A stretch of 64,000 bases of DNA from Paulinella micropora (taxonomy: Eukaryota > Cercozoa > Imbricatea > Euglyphida > Paulinellidae): assembly GCA_019918135.1 (NCBI GenBank), contig WBZZ01002414.1:122501-186500 (forward strand), given 5' to 3'. The notes under the pieces are model-generated. The model ran no database searches and had not been told where the DNA came from. It saw only the letters and a program-made list of their open reading frames with translations. The translations under genes were made by a program, and so were the position numbers. Positions 22,032-31,139 of the stretch are shown piece by piece (position 1 is the stretch's first letter; every line of letters begins with the position of its first letter).

Positions 22032-22991
22032 ATGCCCAAACGTTCCAACACTCGCCAACGCGCCCACGTCAAACCTCCATGCAAACGCTATCACCCAAAC
22101 TCCACCCCTGTCGTGTGGAAGCCCAGAGAGTTTCCGTGCGGGGCGTTTTGGTTCCTGTTCGTAATCGAGTTTGCGTTGATTGCCCCCTTTCTCTCCCTCG
22201 AGGACTTCCAACGCCTGTTCAATGCCTTTGCCGGCACTGGCTTTTTTGCCAGGAAACCACACTCGATCGGTGCTCAGTTGTGGAGTTCTTACCTGCTGTG
22301 CTCAAACACGAAAATGCCACTAGTTTATTTCGTGGAAGGACACACCTGGAAAACCATAGTCCGGGACACTTTAGCGTACATGATCAGAGAGGCAGGCACA
22401 CTGCCTACTGACTGGCCTTGTGCCCGCTGCCTTAGACGCAGGGCCGTGACACAAAGCATACCCATGTACCATTATTGCCAAGTGTGTCTGTGGAACGAAA
22501 GATCGCATCTAGTAGCAGACCTAGAGGCCTTAAGGGCCAGCTTTGTACTTAATATCCTCCAAGTAGACCTAGAGCTATTACATGTAATTCGAAACTGGTG
22601 GGACTCCAGTTACCCTAACTGTCTCCACGTGATGCAGACATTCCACTTTTCTCCCGCGTACGAAGGGAAGGGTTGGAAACGTATACTGCTCATGCCCATT
22701 GAACAAGGGTGGCTAGTGTGGGGTCTCTTGCAAACCCGTCTCGCTAGTCGAGTCAGGCGCTACCAACACACGATTTCAGATGAAGGCTACCAAATGAACG
22801 AAATACGTACCCAGTTGTTGCATGAAAACCGCAAACGAACGGAAGCCTTCCTCAACCGGGCTAGAGAAGTTAGCGTAGTACGGGGTGAAGAGGAGATGGT
22901 ACCGTGTTGCCTGCAGCTAGAGCATATGTTGCAAACAGGGTTCCTGGTAGGCCCTGACATCTACAGCGCGGTCCCACGCGCCTCCGCTTAG
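22032..22991 (+). CDS. Hypothetical protein, 319 aa, F-box-like segment and CxxC pair
   Basis: The frame is open further upstream, but that part is a GTGT minisatellite, so the ATG at 22032 (MPKRSNTRQRAHVK) is chosen. The N-terminus is very basic, as in a nuclear signal. Residues 44-66 (hydrophobic, then FLSLEDFQRLFNA) look like the core of an F-box, but weakly. Residues 130-152 hold two CxxC pairs (CARC, CQVC), a likely zinc ribbon. The rest is alpha-helical in character with Trp-rich phrases (RNWWDSSYP). No intron is seen. A host gene is the default; the function is unknown. Confidence 0.6.
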   Translation: MPKRSNTRQRAHVKPPCKRYHPNSTPVVWKPREFPCGAFWFLFVIEFALIAPFLSLEDFQRLFNAFAGTGFFARKPHSIGAQLWSSYLLCSNTKMPLVYFVEGHTWKTIVRDTLAYMIREAGTLPTDWPCARCLRRRAVTQSIPMYHYCQVCLWNERSHLVADLEALRASFVLNILQVDLELLHVIRNWWDSSYPNCLHVMQTFHFSPAYEGKGWKRILLMPIEQGWLVWGLLQTRLASRVRRYQHTISDEGYQMNEIRTQLLHENRKRTEAFLNRAREVSVVRGEEEMVPCCLQLEHMLQTGFLVGPDIYSAVPRASA

Positions 22992-23336
22992 CTCGAAGTC
23001 GAAAGGCGCGGGTACAGTTCAGGGACTTTTTTTTTAGGCGGAGAACACTCTGCCAAATGTTCAAAAACCTTTATTAAACTAGTTTTTTTTTTCAGCAAAA
23101 TAGATAGGACGCGAGTTCAAGGAAGCGACCTTTTTCTTTCTCTCTCTGTCTCTCTTGTTTCGTTTTCGTTTTCGTGTGTGTGACAGCACAAGGAGAGATT
23201 GGTTTTTTAAAAACAACAAGTTTTTAGCCATTCATTCTTTTCTTTAGCGGCTGCACTTTTTTTTTTGGTTTGGTTGTTGTTGTTGTTTCTCCTAGGTTAA
23301 ATATCTACCAAAAAAAAATGTCGCAACCGCACGACG
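22992..23336. other. Intergenic spacer with T-runs and a 12-codon upstream ORF
   Basis: T-rich sequence between two plus-strand genes. It includes TTTATTAAA at about 23071, a possible 3' end signal for the upstream gene. An ATG at 23318 directly after a run of A opens a 12-codon frame (MSQPHDDAAAVP) that ends at 23356, overlapping the Kelch start in another frame. Confidence 0.5.
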
Positions 23337-24284
23337 ATGCCGCTGCCGTCCCCTGACCTGCCTGTGCACGACGAGGCCTCCTCGAAACACGCGGTAGTGT
23401 ACGTGTTCGGCGGCTTTGGGGCATCACGTTCGGCCGAAACCTTGACCGCCGAAGGCCGGAAGGCTACTGTCAGGAGCCCGCCGACGGCCAGCAGTGGGCA
23501 TTTGGGTCTAGTGCTGCAGGGCAAGCTGTATGTTGTTGGCGGGCGCAGGAGCGACGACGACGGTCAGATGCTCCGCGCCGTGGAGTGCTACGACCCCCTC
23601 GAAAACCGCTGGGAGGCCAAGGCCAGCCTGCCGTCCGATTACGAGGACCTCACGGGCGCGGTCCTGCACGACCGTCTGTACGTCGTGCTGTCCGACCGAG
23701 ATATGCACAACTCGCTGCTGGTGTACGACGAACAGACTGACGCCTGGCTAACGCGCTGCGCTCCCCCAACCAAACGCCACCAGGCCCGGCTCGCGGCTTT
23801 GGGCAACTCTTTGTACCTGATCGGGGGCCACAACTACGACTGGAGCCTGCGCAAGGTCGAGAAGTACGACCCAGTGCGCAACGAGTGGCGGTCAGCGGGC
23901 AGGCTGCGTCGGGCTCGTCACGACTTCTCGGCTCAGGTCTTCCGGGGCCAGCTGTATGTCATCGGAGGCACCAACTTTGACCCAGACACCGAGATGGAGC
24001 TAGAGAAGGTAGAGCGCTACGACCCCAAGATGCAGAAGTGGTGCTTCGTCGGTGATCTCAAGACGCCGCGTTCGGGCGCTTCGGCCTTCGTACTCAACAA
24101 CAGCCTGTACGTGGCGGGCGGTACCTGCGACCTGGGTGACAATGCGCTCGCTTCCGTCGAACGCTTTGACGAGGCCTTCGGGGAATGGTCACTAGAAAGT
24201 AAGCCTATGCTCGAGCAGCGCCTGGAGGCGTGCTGCGCAGTCTTGGCACTTGAGCGTCCTGCCAAGCGCCAGCGTCTTGAGTGA
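23337..24284 (+). CDS. Kelch-repeat protein, 315 aa
   Basis: Beta-propeller protein, probably a protein-protein adaptor. Six Kelch repeats of about 45 residues are seen: about 20-58 (VYVFGGFG), 59-101 (LYVVGG, then YDPLENRWE), 107-145, 151-195 (LYLIGGH, then YDPVRNEW), 200-246 (LYVIGGT, then YDPKMQKW) and 251-290 (LYVAGGT, then FDEAFGEW). The third repeat lacks the double Gly. No BTB or BACK domain precedes them. The C-terminus is basic (KRQRL). The ATG at 23337 is used; the ATG at 23318 lies in another frame, so the true N-terminus may differ. No intron is seen. The partner is unknown. Confidence 0.88.
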   Translation: MPLPSPDLPVHDEASSKHAVVYVFGGFGASRSAETLTAEGRKATVRSPPTASSGHLGLVLQGKLYVVGGRRSDDDGQMLRAVECYDPLENRWEAKASLPSDYEDLTGAVLHDRLYVVLSDRDMHNSLLVYDEQTDAWLTRCAPPTKRHQARLAALGNSLYLIGGHNYDWSLRKVEKYDPVRNEWRSAGRLRRARHDFSAQVFRGQLYVIGGTNFDPDTEMELEKVERYDPKMQKWCFVGDLKTPRSGASAFVLNNSLYVAGGTCDLGDNALASVERFDEAFGEWSLESKPMLEQRLEACCAVLALERPAKRQRLE

Positions 24285-24561
24285 AAATTGTTGTAAAATT
24301 AAAAGCAAGCGCCACTGTAAAAAAAAGAAATTAAAATTCTGATTGTTTTTCGGCCTTTTTGTTTGTTTTTAAATTTTAATGCTACCGGCGCAAGGGGATT
24401 TTCTTTTTTTTGTTTCGGCCGCTTTCACTCTGTCTTCCGAACGTGGTCTGTCGCGCTCCACAGGAAGTCAAAGGTCAGCCAATGCCCTGCCGTGGGCTCG
24501 TGCACGAGCTTGTAGAACGCTGCCGTGGGCTCGTGCACGAGCTTGTAGAACGCGGCCCTGT
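24285..24561. repeat. Spacer with a perfect 33-bp tandem repeat (two copies)
   Basis: Copies at 24487-24519 and 24520-24552. Each contains the 14-base palindrome GCTCGTGCACGAGC (24496-24509 in the first). It lies directly beyond the stop codon of the minus-strand gene at 24562 and between the converging Kelch and BspA-like genes. 24290-24380 is A/T-rich and probably holds the Kelch 3' end signal. Confidence 0.85.
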
Positions 24562-25617
24562 CTAGCGAACCCATTCCAAAGACCGACAGCTCGTAGCCGG
24601 CCCGGGGTCAGCCAGTCGTAGACCAGCAGCGCTCAGCGACGAGTTCACGCTCCGCGATACGGTCGCGGACGGTGACGCGGACCCCGACATTGACGCGGAC
24701 CGAGTCACCGTCGAGGTCGGCGTCGCGGACGGCACCCACACGGCGCACTCGGCACTTGTGCGCTGGCTCAGGCACGCGTCGTACGTCGTGCTCAGCAGCT
24801 CCGCGGGCGCGCCGTCTAGCAACTGCCGAGCGTCGCGCAAGCTAATCAGCCGCCAACTCGACAGGTCGGCCCGCAGCGCGGACTGCGCGAACACCGCGGT
24901 CGCCTCCCACACGCCCGTCACGTTCCAGCGCTCCAGGCCCCAGATGGTTGTTACGTTTGTGCCGTTGAACAGGTACGAGATGTCCCGCACGCGCGACAGG
25001 TCCCAGCCGCTGACGTTCGAGAACACGAGCTTCGGCGAGTTCGCGAACGCGCCGCGCAGCACTAGCGCGGCGCGCGTGTCCAGCCCCGACACGTCAAAGG
25101 AGGCGTCCCCGAGCCAGGCGAAGCTGTACTCGAAGCTCGTCACGTACGACGTGTCAAGGGCCGACAGCGGAGGCAACGACTGCAGCTGCGTCTCGCCGTA
25201 GAAGTGGTAGCCGCTGCTAGTGTCCAGCCGCAGCCCGCCCCACTGCGAGATTGCGAGCAGCGCGACCTCCTCGTCCGCCTGCTGCGCGCGCCACGCCGGC
25301 GTCATGGCCCAGCCCGGCACCACGCCTTCCACCGCTATTGTAAACACGCCCGCGCTGGCAAACACGTGCGTGCACGGGCTGCTGGTTGTACAAGCTTGTG
25401 GCGGCGCGCCGTCGCCCCAGTCTACCAGCCATTGCTCGTCTTGCGCCAATTGCCGGCGGCGTGCGACAACCGCTGTCGAGCCCGCGGCCGGCAGCGTCCA
25501 CACCGCGCCGGCGGCGCCGACGGACAGCTCGAGCAACAGGTCCGTCGGTTCCGGCGCGCGCCAGGCGCAATCCGCCAAGGACACCACCGTCAACGCCAGC
25601 GCTAAGCAAGCGTTCAT
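24562..25617 (-). CDS. Secreted PKD / BspA-like (DUF285) surface protein, 351 aa
   Basis: Predicted surface or secreted protein. Residues 1-17 form a signal peptide (MNACLALALTVVSLADC). Residues about 40-98 carry a PKD-like domain, with LVDWGDG and THVFASAGVFTI. Residues about 115-290 have the BspA / DUF285 pattern, with AISQWGGL, repeated SGLDT / SGWDLS / RWNVTG phrases and the segment DISYLFNGTN. Residues about 297-335 are a Ser/Thr-rich stalk (TPTSTVTRSASMSG). The end, after SLSAAG, is abrupt and Arg-rich, without the membrane anchor such proteins often have, so the last 20 residues may come from a frame change or a missed intron. GC-rich compared with its flanks. Confidence 0.78.
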   Translation of the reverse strand: MNACLALALTVVSLADCAWRAPEPTDLLLELSVGAAGAVWTLPAAGSTAVVARRRQLAQDEQWLVDWGDGAPPQACTTSSPCTHVFASAGVFTIAVEGVVPGWAMTPAWRAQQADEEVALLAISQWGGLRLDTSSGYHFYGETQLQSLPPLSALDTSYVTSFEYSFAWLGDASFDVSGLDTRAALVLRGAFANSPKLVFSNVSGWDLSRVRDISYLFNGTNVTTIWGLERWNVTGVWEATAVFAQSALRADLSSWRLISLRDARQLLDGAPAELLSTTYDACLSQRTSAECAVWVPSATPTSTVTRSASMSGSASPSATVSRSVNSSLSAAGLRLADPGPATSCRSLEWVR

Positions 25618-25810
25618 CGTCGTCTAGAGAGGGACAGAAAAGGAAGGATGTGTGTCTCCTTTTTTTTGGTCGTGATGCTGACAAGTGCCGAGATTTTCCT
25701 TTTCTAGTTTAATATTTTTTTTTTAAGTTCTTCCCGTTTCAAGATACAGAACAGCAAAAAAATGTTTTGTAACTTGGGTTTTTTTTCGGGTGTGTGGGAA
25801 ACGGAGGGGA

Positions 25811-25890
25811 GGGAAGCAGGAGAGAGAGGAGGGAAGCAGGAGAGAGAGGAGGGAAGAAGGAGAGAGAGGAGGGAATAAGGAGAGAAAGAA
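25811..25890. repeat. Purine-only 20-bp tandem repeat, four copies
   Basis: Units of GGGAAGCAGGAGAGAGAGGA at 25811-25830 and 25831-25850; the third and fourth (25851-25870, 25871-25890) vary slightly. All-purine strand, so triplex-prone. Lies about 190 bases upstream of the BspA-like gene start. Confidence 0.9.
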
Positions 25891-26171
25891 ATGAAGGCGA
25901 GGACAAAAAAAGTCAGCAAATTGTCATTAAATTCTTTTTTTCTTGGGTTGCCGGCACGAAAGGAGGGGGCGCCTGTTTTCAATTTTCTCTGTAATACTGG
26001 AGAGGGGGGGAGCGGAGGGGGGGGGGGGTTCCAGCAGCGGGCCAAGTGTGCGGAGTTACGTGGTCCGATTGCTACATCGCTATTGTACGTTTCCGACCCT
26101 CCCCCCCCCCTCGATATTTTTTCCATTGGAGGCACGTTGGAAGTGTCCTATTTGACCGGCTAGGTGACCTG
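25891..26171. other. Intergenic spacer with homopolymer runs
   Basis: Between two minus-strand genes. Contains runs of G near 26020-26030 and of C near 26101-26110. No coding region supported. Confidence 0.5.
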
Positions 26172-26781
26172 TTAAATGCACGCCGGCACGTCCAGTGTGA
26201 CGCACACGTCGCCCAGCGTCACTGATGACGGGCAGGAAAGGCTACCTGCAGTAAACCTGTAGTAATTGCGCAGAGCCACCAAGCGGTATGCGTTGTAGGC
26301 TTGGGGCAGGTTCAAGGTCAGGGTCTGGGTCGTGCCCCCAAGACCAGCCGCTCCACGTGCCACTCGAAGCTAGGTTAGTCCAGCTGTTGCCCAGGTCGCT
26401 GGAACCCAGGACCGCCAGCTCCGAGACCGCCTGGTAGACCGGGCAGCCGGACCCCCCGAAAGGGCAGGTACCTAGGCTGGGAGGGGTATAAGTACCACTG
26501 GTGGTGGTTACGGCCACCGACAGGAGCGGCGCGAAGCTGCCGGCCGACTGCGTGAACGTGACGTAGGCGCCCGCATAATTGTTCCCGCCGGCTACAGTCA
26601 GTGGCGAGGAGGCCGTATTGGTGCAGGTAGAGCCGATCAGAGTGTCACCATATTGTGCAAAGAATGACGAAGGACTTTCTTTAGTTTTTTTATTTTGTAA
26701 ATAGTAAAAGCAGACTCCCCAAGAAAAAAAATAGAGAGTAAGGAAAAAAAGGCCGGGCAGGGGGGAGGGGAGAGAGAGCAC
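26172..26781 (-). pseudogene. Secreted or lectin-like gene, frame changes once
   Basis: Two minus-strand frames that overlap near 26320-26360. The upstream frame has a hydrophobic N-terminal segment and then STCTNTASS, AYVTF and SSDLGNSWTNLASSG. The downstream frame continues with TQTLTLNLPQAYNAYRLVAL, a phrase that resembles discoidin-like carbohydrate-binding domains. One base shift or a small intron would explain it; I cannot tell which. The start is uncertain because 26670-26760 is T-rich. Function inferred weakly. Confidence 0.5.
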
Positions 26782-27284
26782 GCTGGTTCTTCTTTTAAAA
26801 AAGGGGGAGGGGAGCGGAGAGGAGAGAGGTTTGTGCGGAAATTAGTCTTAAAAAGAGACGGGAAGAAGGGGGAGGGAGAGGGAGAGAAGGGAGGAGCGGA
26901 ACGAGTACGAAAAGCCGTTTTCCTAATTTAGACGTTGTCTGTCCCAGCCCTCATCCACCTCCCTCTCTATCCCCCCCTTTGCATTGCAAGCTCTTGTTTT
27001 GTTTCTTTTACTTTCTTTCTCATTGGGACAAAGAGCAAGGGAGGGGCCGCCGAAGAAATTAGCGTGCGCCAAGAGAAGCCAAACCCGTTGGTAGTAGAGG
27101 TAGGGGCCACTGCACCATCAAGGAAGCGGTTGTGCACTTGAGGGGGAGGAGCCGAGCCGCGCGGGAATGTGTTGGTGCCATAGAGGGCCGTTGGGTGCCA
27201 AAACCAATAACCAAGAAAAAGAGAAAGTTAATATTGTAGATTAAAAAAAAGACGTATCTAACAAAATTTTAAAGGGGAGAGAGG
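26782..27284. other. Purine-rich intergenic region
   Basis: 26760-26900 is a G/A-rich tract (GGGGAGGGGA phrases). 26930-27140 has an open plus-strand frame of 68 codons without recognised features. No gene supported. Confidence 0.4.
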
Positions 27285-27312
27285 CGCAGAATGTCGGTCG
27301 CGACATTCTGCG
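27285..27312. repeat. Perfect 12-bp inverted repeat with 4-base loop
   Basis: CGCAGAATGTCG, then the loop GTCG, then CGACATTCTGCG. Very stable hairpin in otherwise AT-rich DNA, about 220 bases beyond the stop of the minus-strand gene at 27535. Possible 3' end element, protein-binding palindrome or mobile element end. Confidence 0.8.
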
Positions 27313-27534
27313 TGAGCAACAGCAAAGTAAGCACGGGGGTTCACGGCTCAAGCGCGGACTTTTTTTATTAAAAAAAAAAACTTATCGTTGCTTTCTTGTA
27401 TAGTTAGCTTTTTAATGGTCTTGGTTTAAGTCTCTGTTCTCTTTGTATTACAACAAACCTCCCCCCTCCCCCCTTCGAACCCACTGCGTCAGATTCTTCC
27501 ATGGGGAGAGCGCCACCGCGTGATTCTGTTGTTT

Positions 27535-27879
27535 TCAGGCCAAGGGCACAAAAGCACTTGCATCCAGGTTCAGGCGGACCTCCTGGCGCTGCGATTCCTC
27601 GATCACATCCACTAGCTGGCGCAGTTTGACGTATACCGCGCCCAGGCACACGATGACGGCCGTGAAGCCCGCACACGTCGCTTGCTTGAGCCAAAGCTGT
27701 TCCTGTTCCGGCGGCGACTGGTAGCGGACCGCACTGTTGCCGATCACCAAGATAGCGGCCACGCCCGTGATCCACATGGTAACGCACAGGGCCCAGTCCC
27801 ACAAACTCTGCGAGCGCCGCTGCAGGCTGGACAGGGCTTGCCGGCAGCCGGCGGCACGATTGTTTTCGCCAATCTCCAT
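27535..27879 (-). CDS. Small two-helix membrane protein, 114 aa
   Basis: The ATG at 27879 (MEIGENNRAAG) is chosen because the longer frame, from 28065, passes through a poly-G run and a Pro-rich stretch that look non-coding. Two membrane helices are visible at about residues 27-48 (WALCVTMWITGVAAILVIG) and 66-84 (KQATCAGFTAVIVCLGAVY), separated by a short polar loop (SPPEQEQ). The C-terminus is charged (EESQRQEVRLN), suggesting a short coiled segment. No family recognised. Host gene by default. Confidence 0.55.
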   Translation of the reverse strand: MEIGENNRAAGCRQALSSLQRRSQSLWDWALCVTMWITGVAAILVIGNSAVRYQSPPEQEQLWLKQATCAGFTAVIVCLGAVYVKLRQLVDVIEESQRQEVRLNLDASAFVPLA

Positions 27880-28065
27880 TTCTCTGTTTTTTTTCTTCTG
27901 AAAGCCACACGCTTGGCTATCTGAAGTCTGTTCTTTCTGGCTGACGGGGGGGGGGGGGGCCAGGACGAGAATGGTGTCGAAATTGTACGAGGGCCTGTCC
28001 CCGAGCCCCTCTCCCTCTCTCAACTCCCTCCCCCCCGGGGGCGGACCGTCGTGCTTACCAGCCAA

Positions 28066-29511
28066 GTACCTTTCACAAAAAGCCCTTCCACCCCCTAAGT
28101 AACAGAACGGCGGTGTGGGGGGGGGGGGGAGAGAGAGAGTAGGGAGGGAGGAGAAAAAGTGGAGGAGAGTTGATTTGACTGGCTAGAGGGATAACCTAAA
28201 AAGCATTAAAACCACTAACGCGAACAAGATAAAACCTTTTTTTCCTGCTAGCAGTGCAATATTTTGGCAGCTGGTCGCACGAAAATGGAGCTGGCGACGC
28301 TTTCGCGCCCCTTCTCTCCCTCCTCCACTACCCAGAGGCGATGACTGTGTTTAGGTACATACAAGAGCACCTTTTATTAAATAGTTTCTGCAGCGGCTAC
28401 TTGCTAGCTAACGTCAAGAACCTTTAAAAAAAAGCTTATATATATATGGAATAGCTCTGTACAACATTAGAACGGAAATTGTGCGTGGCACGATGTCTTT
28501 AGAAATCCATAGCACACAAAACACCGTGCAGCAGGTAGTTGGTCTTGTTGATTTGCTCGGCCGCTCTGGAATTGGAAGCTCCGCCAGTCCACATAAACAG
28601 GGACGGCAAATTCTGGAAAAGCCCCGTTGTTTGGGGTAGCCAAAGCTTGTCGATCATTACACTTTGTAAGCTACTGCAAGCTACTTCAAAAGTTATATGT
28701 ATAAAAAAAGATAATTGCTTCCAAGCAAACTTGTCACTGATTTTTTTGAAAAGTCAGATCATTCGAGCCAGAGTCAGTTTTTATAAGATAGAACTTTTTT
28801 AATACATAAAACTTTTTAATCATAGTATTAATAAGATAGAAATGAAGTTTTTATAAGATAGAAATTTTTTTATATAAATGGATACAAAGTTTCACTGGCA
28901 CAGTGTTAACTTGAATGTCGCCGATTATACTCTCTGGTACCTCGCTTACTACGTGACTCTTCCCACTCATCTCTACGAGTGGCAAGTACCATCTTCTCTA
29001 TTAAACAGTGTTTGCGTTAAAAAAACTAAATATAAAAGTTTATATAAAAGCCTATCGTTCCCCCGATTTCTTGAACTTTATTTATATGGCATATTATTAG
29101 TACCGGTACATATGACTATGTAGACATTGGAATGTTTCGAATTCTCACTCTCGTCTTCCCAGACTGGTTCCAGTAACTTGGACCACTAGCCTTCAATATA
29201 TTAATGTAGGTTTTGTTTTACTTTTCTGTTTGTTTGAGTTGAACAACTTTGATAATCAATGGACACTGTAACACTCAAGTTGCCTTTCGTAGTGTCGCAA
29301 GTAGGCCTAGGATGAAAGGAAGTACCAGGTAGACTCAAAAATCGGTTTACGAGGTATATACTACTTGCTTTTTGTGGCAAATTCAGAGGCGAACATTTTT
29401 TTCTCTCAATCTCTGTTTTTGCAGTAAGAATTAGAAAGAGAGAATATTAATACTACACAGAAGGAGGAGGGAGAAGGACGAGGGGAAGGAAAGGGACTAT
29501 TAGCCTGCAGC
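28066..29511. other. Intergenic region, AT-rich, no gene supported
   Basis: G-run near 28118-28129 and a (TA)n near 28436-28446. 28770-28875 has a repeated phrase, AGTTTTTATAAGATAGAA, seen at about 28776 and 28847 with a related unit between. An 81-codon plus-strand frame at 28878-29123 has ordinary amino acid composition but no recognised feature. Nothing firm. Confidence 0.45.
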
Positions 29512-29847
29512 TCATTTCCGACACAGATTGCAAGTCCGGTATGATCGTTCGCTCGGACAGCAAACAAGCATAAAAATATACTTGCCCTTGTTGAGTGCTG
29601 TTCGGTCGCTTTTCCCTTTGCAGTGACGCTGAGTCAGATTGTCGGCCATGTCTATGAGGTCTAGTCCAATTTGTCGTACAAAGGCTTGCCGCCTGAGTCT
29701 ACCAAGTCCCCAATGGGGTCCCCTTCGGGCCACGTCGAGTAGGCGCTCTCCTGCGACTGCTGCTGGCGCGTCTGTTGTGCAACCTAACCAACCACGGGGA
29801 AACAATTTTTTTTGCGCCTTGCTTGGTGCTGAAGCTTGCTCTAGCAT
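29512..29847 (-). pseudogene. Possible gene remnant with CxxC end
   Basis: 111-codon minus-strand frame. The second half (IGLDLIDMADNLTQRHCKGK, then YIFMLVCCPSERSYRTCNLC) looks protein-like, with two Cys pairs near the end. It vaguely recalls the Cys-rich end of piggyBac-type transposases, but without a full motif. The N-terminal part is weak. May be an exon or a broken gene. Confidence 0.3.
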
Positions 29848-29886
29848 ACAAGCGGGGGTGAGTCAACACAACACAAGAGTATGACA

Positions 29887-29932
29887 TGGGGGGCAAGGGG
29901 GGGCGGGGGGGGGGGGGGGGGGAGGGGGAAGG
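29887..29932. repeat. G-run tract, G-quadruplex candidate
   Basis: 46 bases with runs of 6, 7 and about 19 G separated by single or few bases. Long G-runs of this kind can form quadruplexes and are also prone to assembly error. Confidence 0.8.
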
Positions 29933-30028
29933 GTTTGGAAAGCGACAGGGGGAGACGATGATGCAGGCGGCCTTAGAAAGTGCTTTGTGCATGCTCAGTG
30001 CGTTGCCGTATTCCATATTTTTGCATCA

Positions 30029-30231
30029 AATAAATAAACAAACAAACAAACAAACAAATAAATAAATAAATAAATAATATATAAATAAATAATAAATAAA
30101 TAAATGAATGAATAAATAAATAAATAAATGAATGAATAAATAAATAAATAAATAAAGAGAAAGAAGGAAGGAAGGAAGGAATATCAAATAAATAAATAAA
30201 TAAATAAATAAAATAAATAAAATAAATAAAA

Positions 30232-30290
<59 letters not shown>

Positions 30291-30310
30291 AGAAAGAAAG
30301 AAAGAAAGAA
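30029..30310. repeat. (AAAT)n microsatellite with AAAC, AAAG and AAGG segments
   Basis: About 280 bases of tetranucleotide repeat: AAAC units at 30035-30057, then AAAT units, GGAA units at 30163-30180, AAAT again and AAAG at 30291-30309. Apparent Phe/Tyr/Leu-rich frames here are products of the repeat. Confidence 0.95.
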
Positions 30311-30314
30311 CAAC

Positions 30315-30490
30315 TCAAAGTATGTGCAGCTGGATGTGGACCAGGTTCTTGTAGGCGTCGGACTCGATGGGCTTTGATAACCTGTTGCCCTTGCCGCCCC
30401 ACGTCTTGATAATCGCCTCTACTGATGCGAATGGGTGACTCTCTCCCTTAAAGGCGTACCCCTTCCCTTCACTAACAAGCCCAGATTACG
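30315..30490 (-). pseudogene. Short coding-like remnant
   Basis: Minus-strand open frame of about 50 codons ending at 30315, with ordinary protein-like phrases (FKGESHPFASVEAIIKTWGG, then AYKNLVHIQLHIL). It has no start codon of its own and is cut off by the simple repeats on both sides. It could be a last exon or a transposon gene end. Not identified. Confidence 0.3.
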
Positions 30491-30501
30491 GGGGAATCAT
30501 A

Positions 30502-30502
30502 A

Positions 30503-30536
<34 letters not shown>

Positions 30537-30645
30537 GCTGCTGTTGCTGCTGCTGCTGTTTTTGTTTTTGTTTTTGTTGTTGTTGTTTTTGTTGTTGTTG
30601 GTGATGATGATGGTGATGATGATAATAGTAATAATAATAATAATA
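30502..30645. repeat. (GTT)n then (GAT)n / (AAT)n array
   Basis: GTT units with GCT interruptions from 30502 to about 30600, then GAT units and AAT units up to 30645. It forms the left edge of the second nest of insertions. Confidence 0.95.
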
Positions 30646-30754
30646 GTGCTTATCTGTCAATGGCTGATGCATTTCTGCACATGCGCCTCCATCGTCTCAC
30701 CCGTGAGGGGAGTACGAAGAATTGACGATAAGCTCTAATGACACCCCCGCAAGG

Positions 30755-30755
<1 letters not shown>
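30646..30755 (-). mobile_element. SINE subfamily a, 5'-truncated copy
   Basis: 110-bp 3' part of the SINE on the minus strand, with the shared segment (read as CTGCACATGCGCCTCCAT on the plus strand). The tRNA head is missing; it abuts an AAT array at 30756. Confidence 0.88.
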
Positions 30756-30811
<56 letters not shown>

Positions 30812-30816
30812 TAATA

Positions 30817-31084
30817 GTGCTTCTCTGTCAATGGCTGATGCATTTCTGCACATGCGCCTCCATCGTCTCACCCGTGAGGGGAGTACGAAGAATTGACGAT
30901 AAGCTCTAATGACACCCCCGCAAGGGCAGTTCCAACACTTCCAGACGGGCCGGTATGTTCAATGAAAATACTGGTCCAGAAATAGACCGGTATGTTCAAT
31001 GAAAATACTGGTGGCACCGACGGGAATCGAACTGGCGACAGGGCCCAGATGGTAGAACTTGACCACTGGGCTATCACGGTGTCC
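30817..31084 (-). mobile_element. tRNA-derived SINE, subfamily a, full copy
   Basis: 268-bp full-length copy on the minus strand, with the tRNA head at its right end (GGACACCGTGATAGCCC read on the minus strand) and both pol III boxes. Flanked by AAT arrays. Confidence 0.9.
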
Positions 31085-31091
31085 AATAATG

Positions 31092-31139
<48 letters not shown>

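Noticed and set aside
28878-29123. 81-codon plus-strand gene
   Set aside because: AT-rich, no recognised feature, no clear start context; similar frames are expected by chance.
29512-29847. piggyBac-type transposase end
   Set aside because: Only a loose Cys pattern; no catalytic region or terminal inverted repeats found nearby.
30026-30402. Phe/Tyr/Leu-rich membrane-like frame
   Set aside because: Translation of the AAAT microsatellite.
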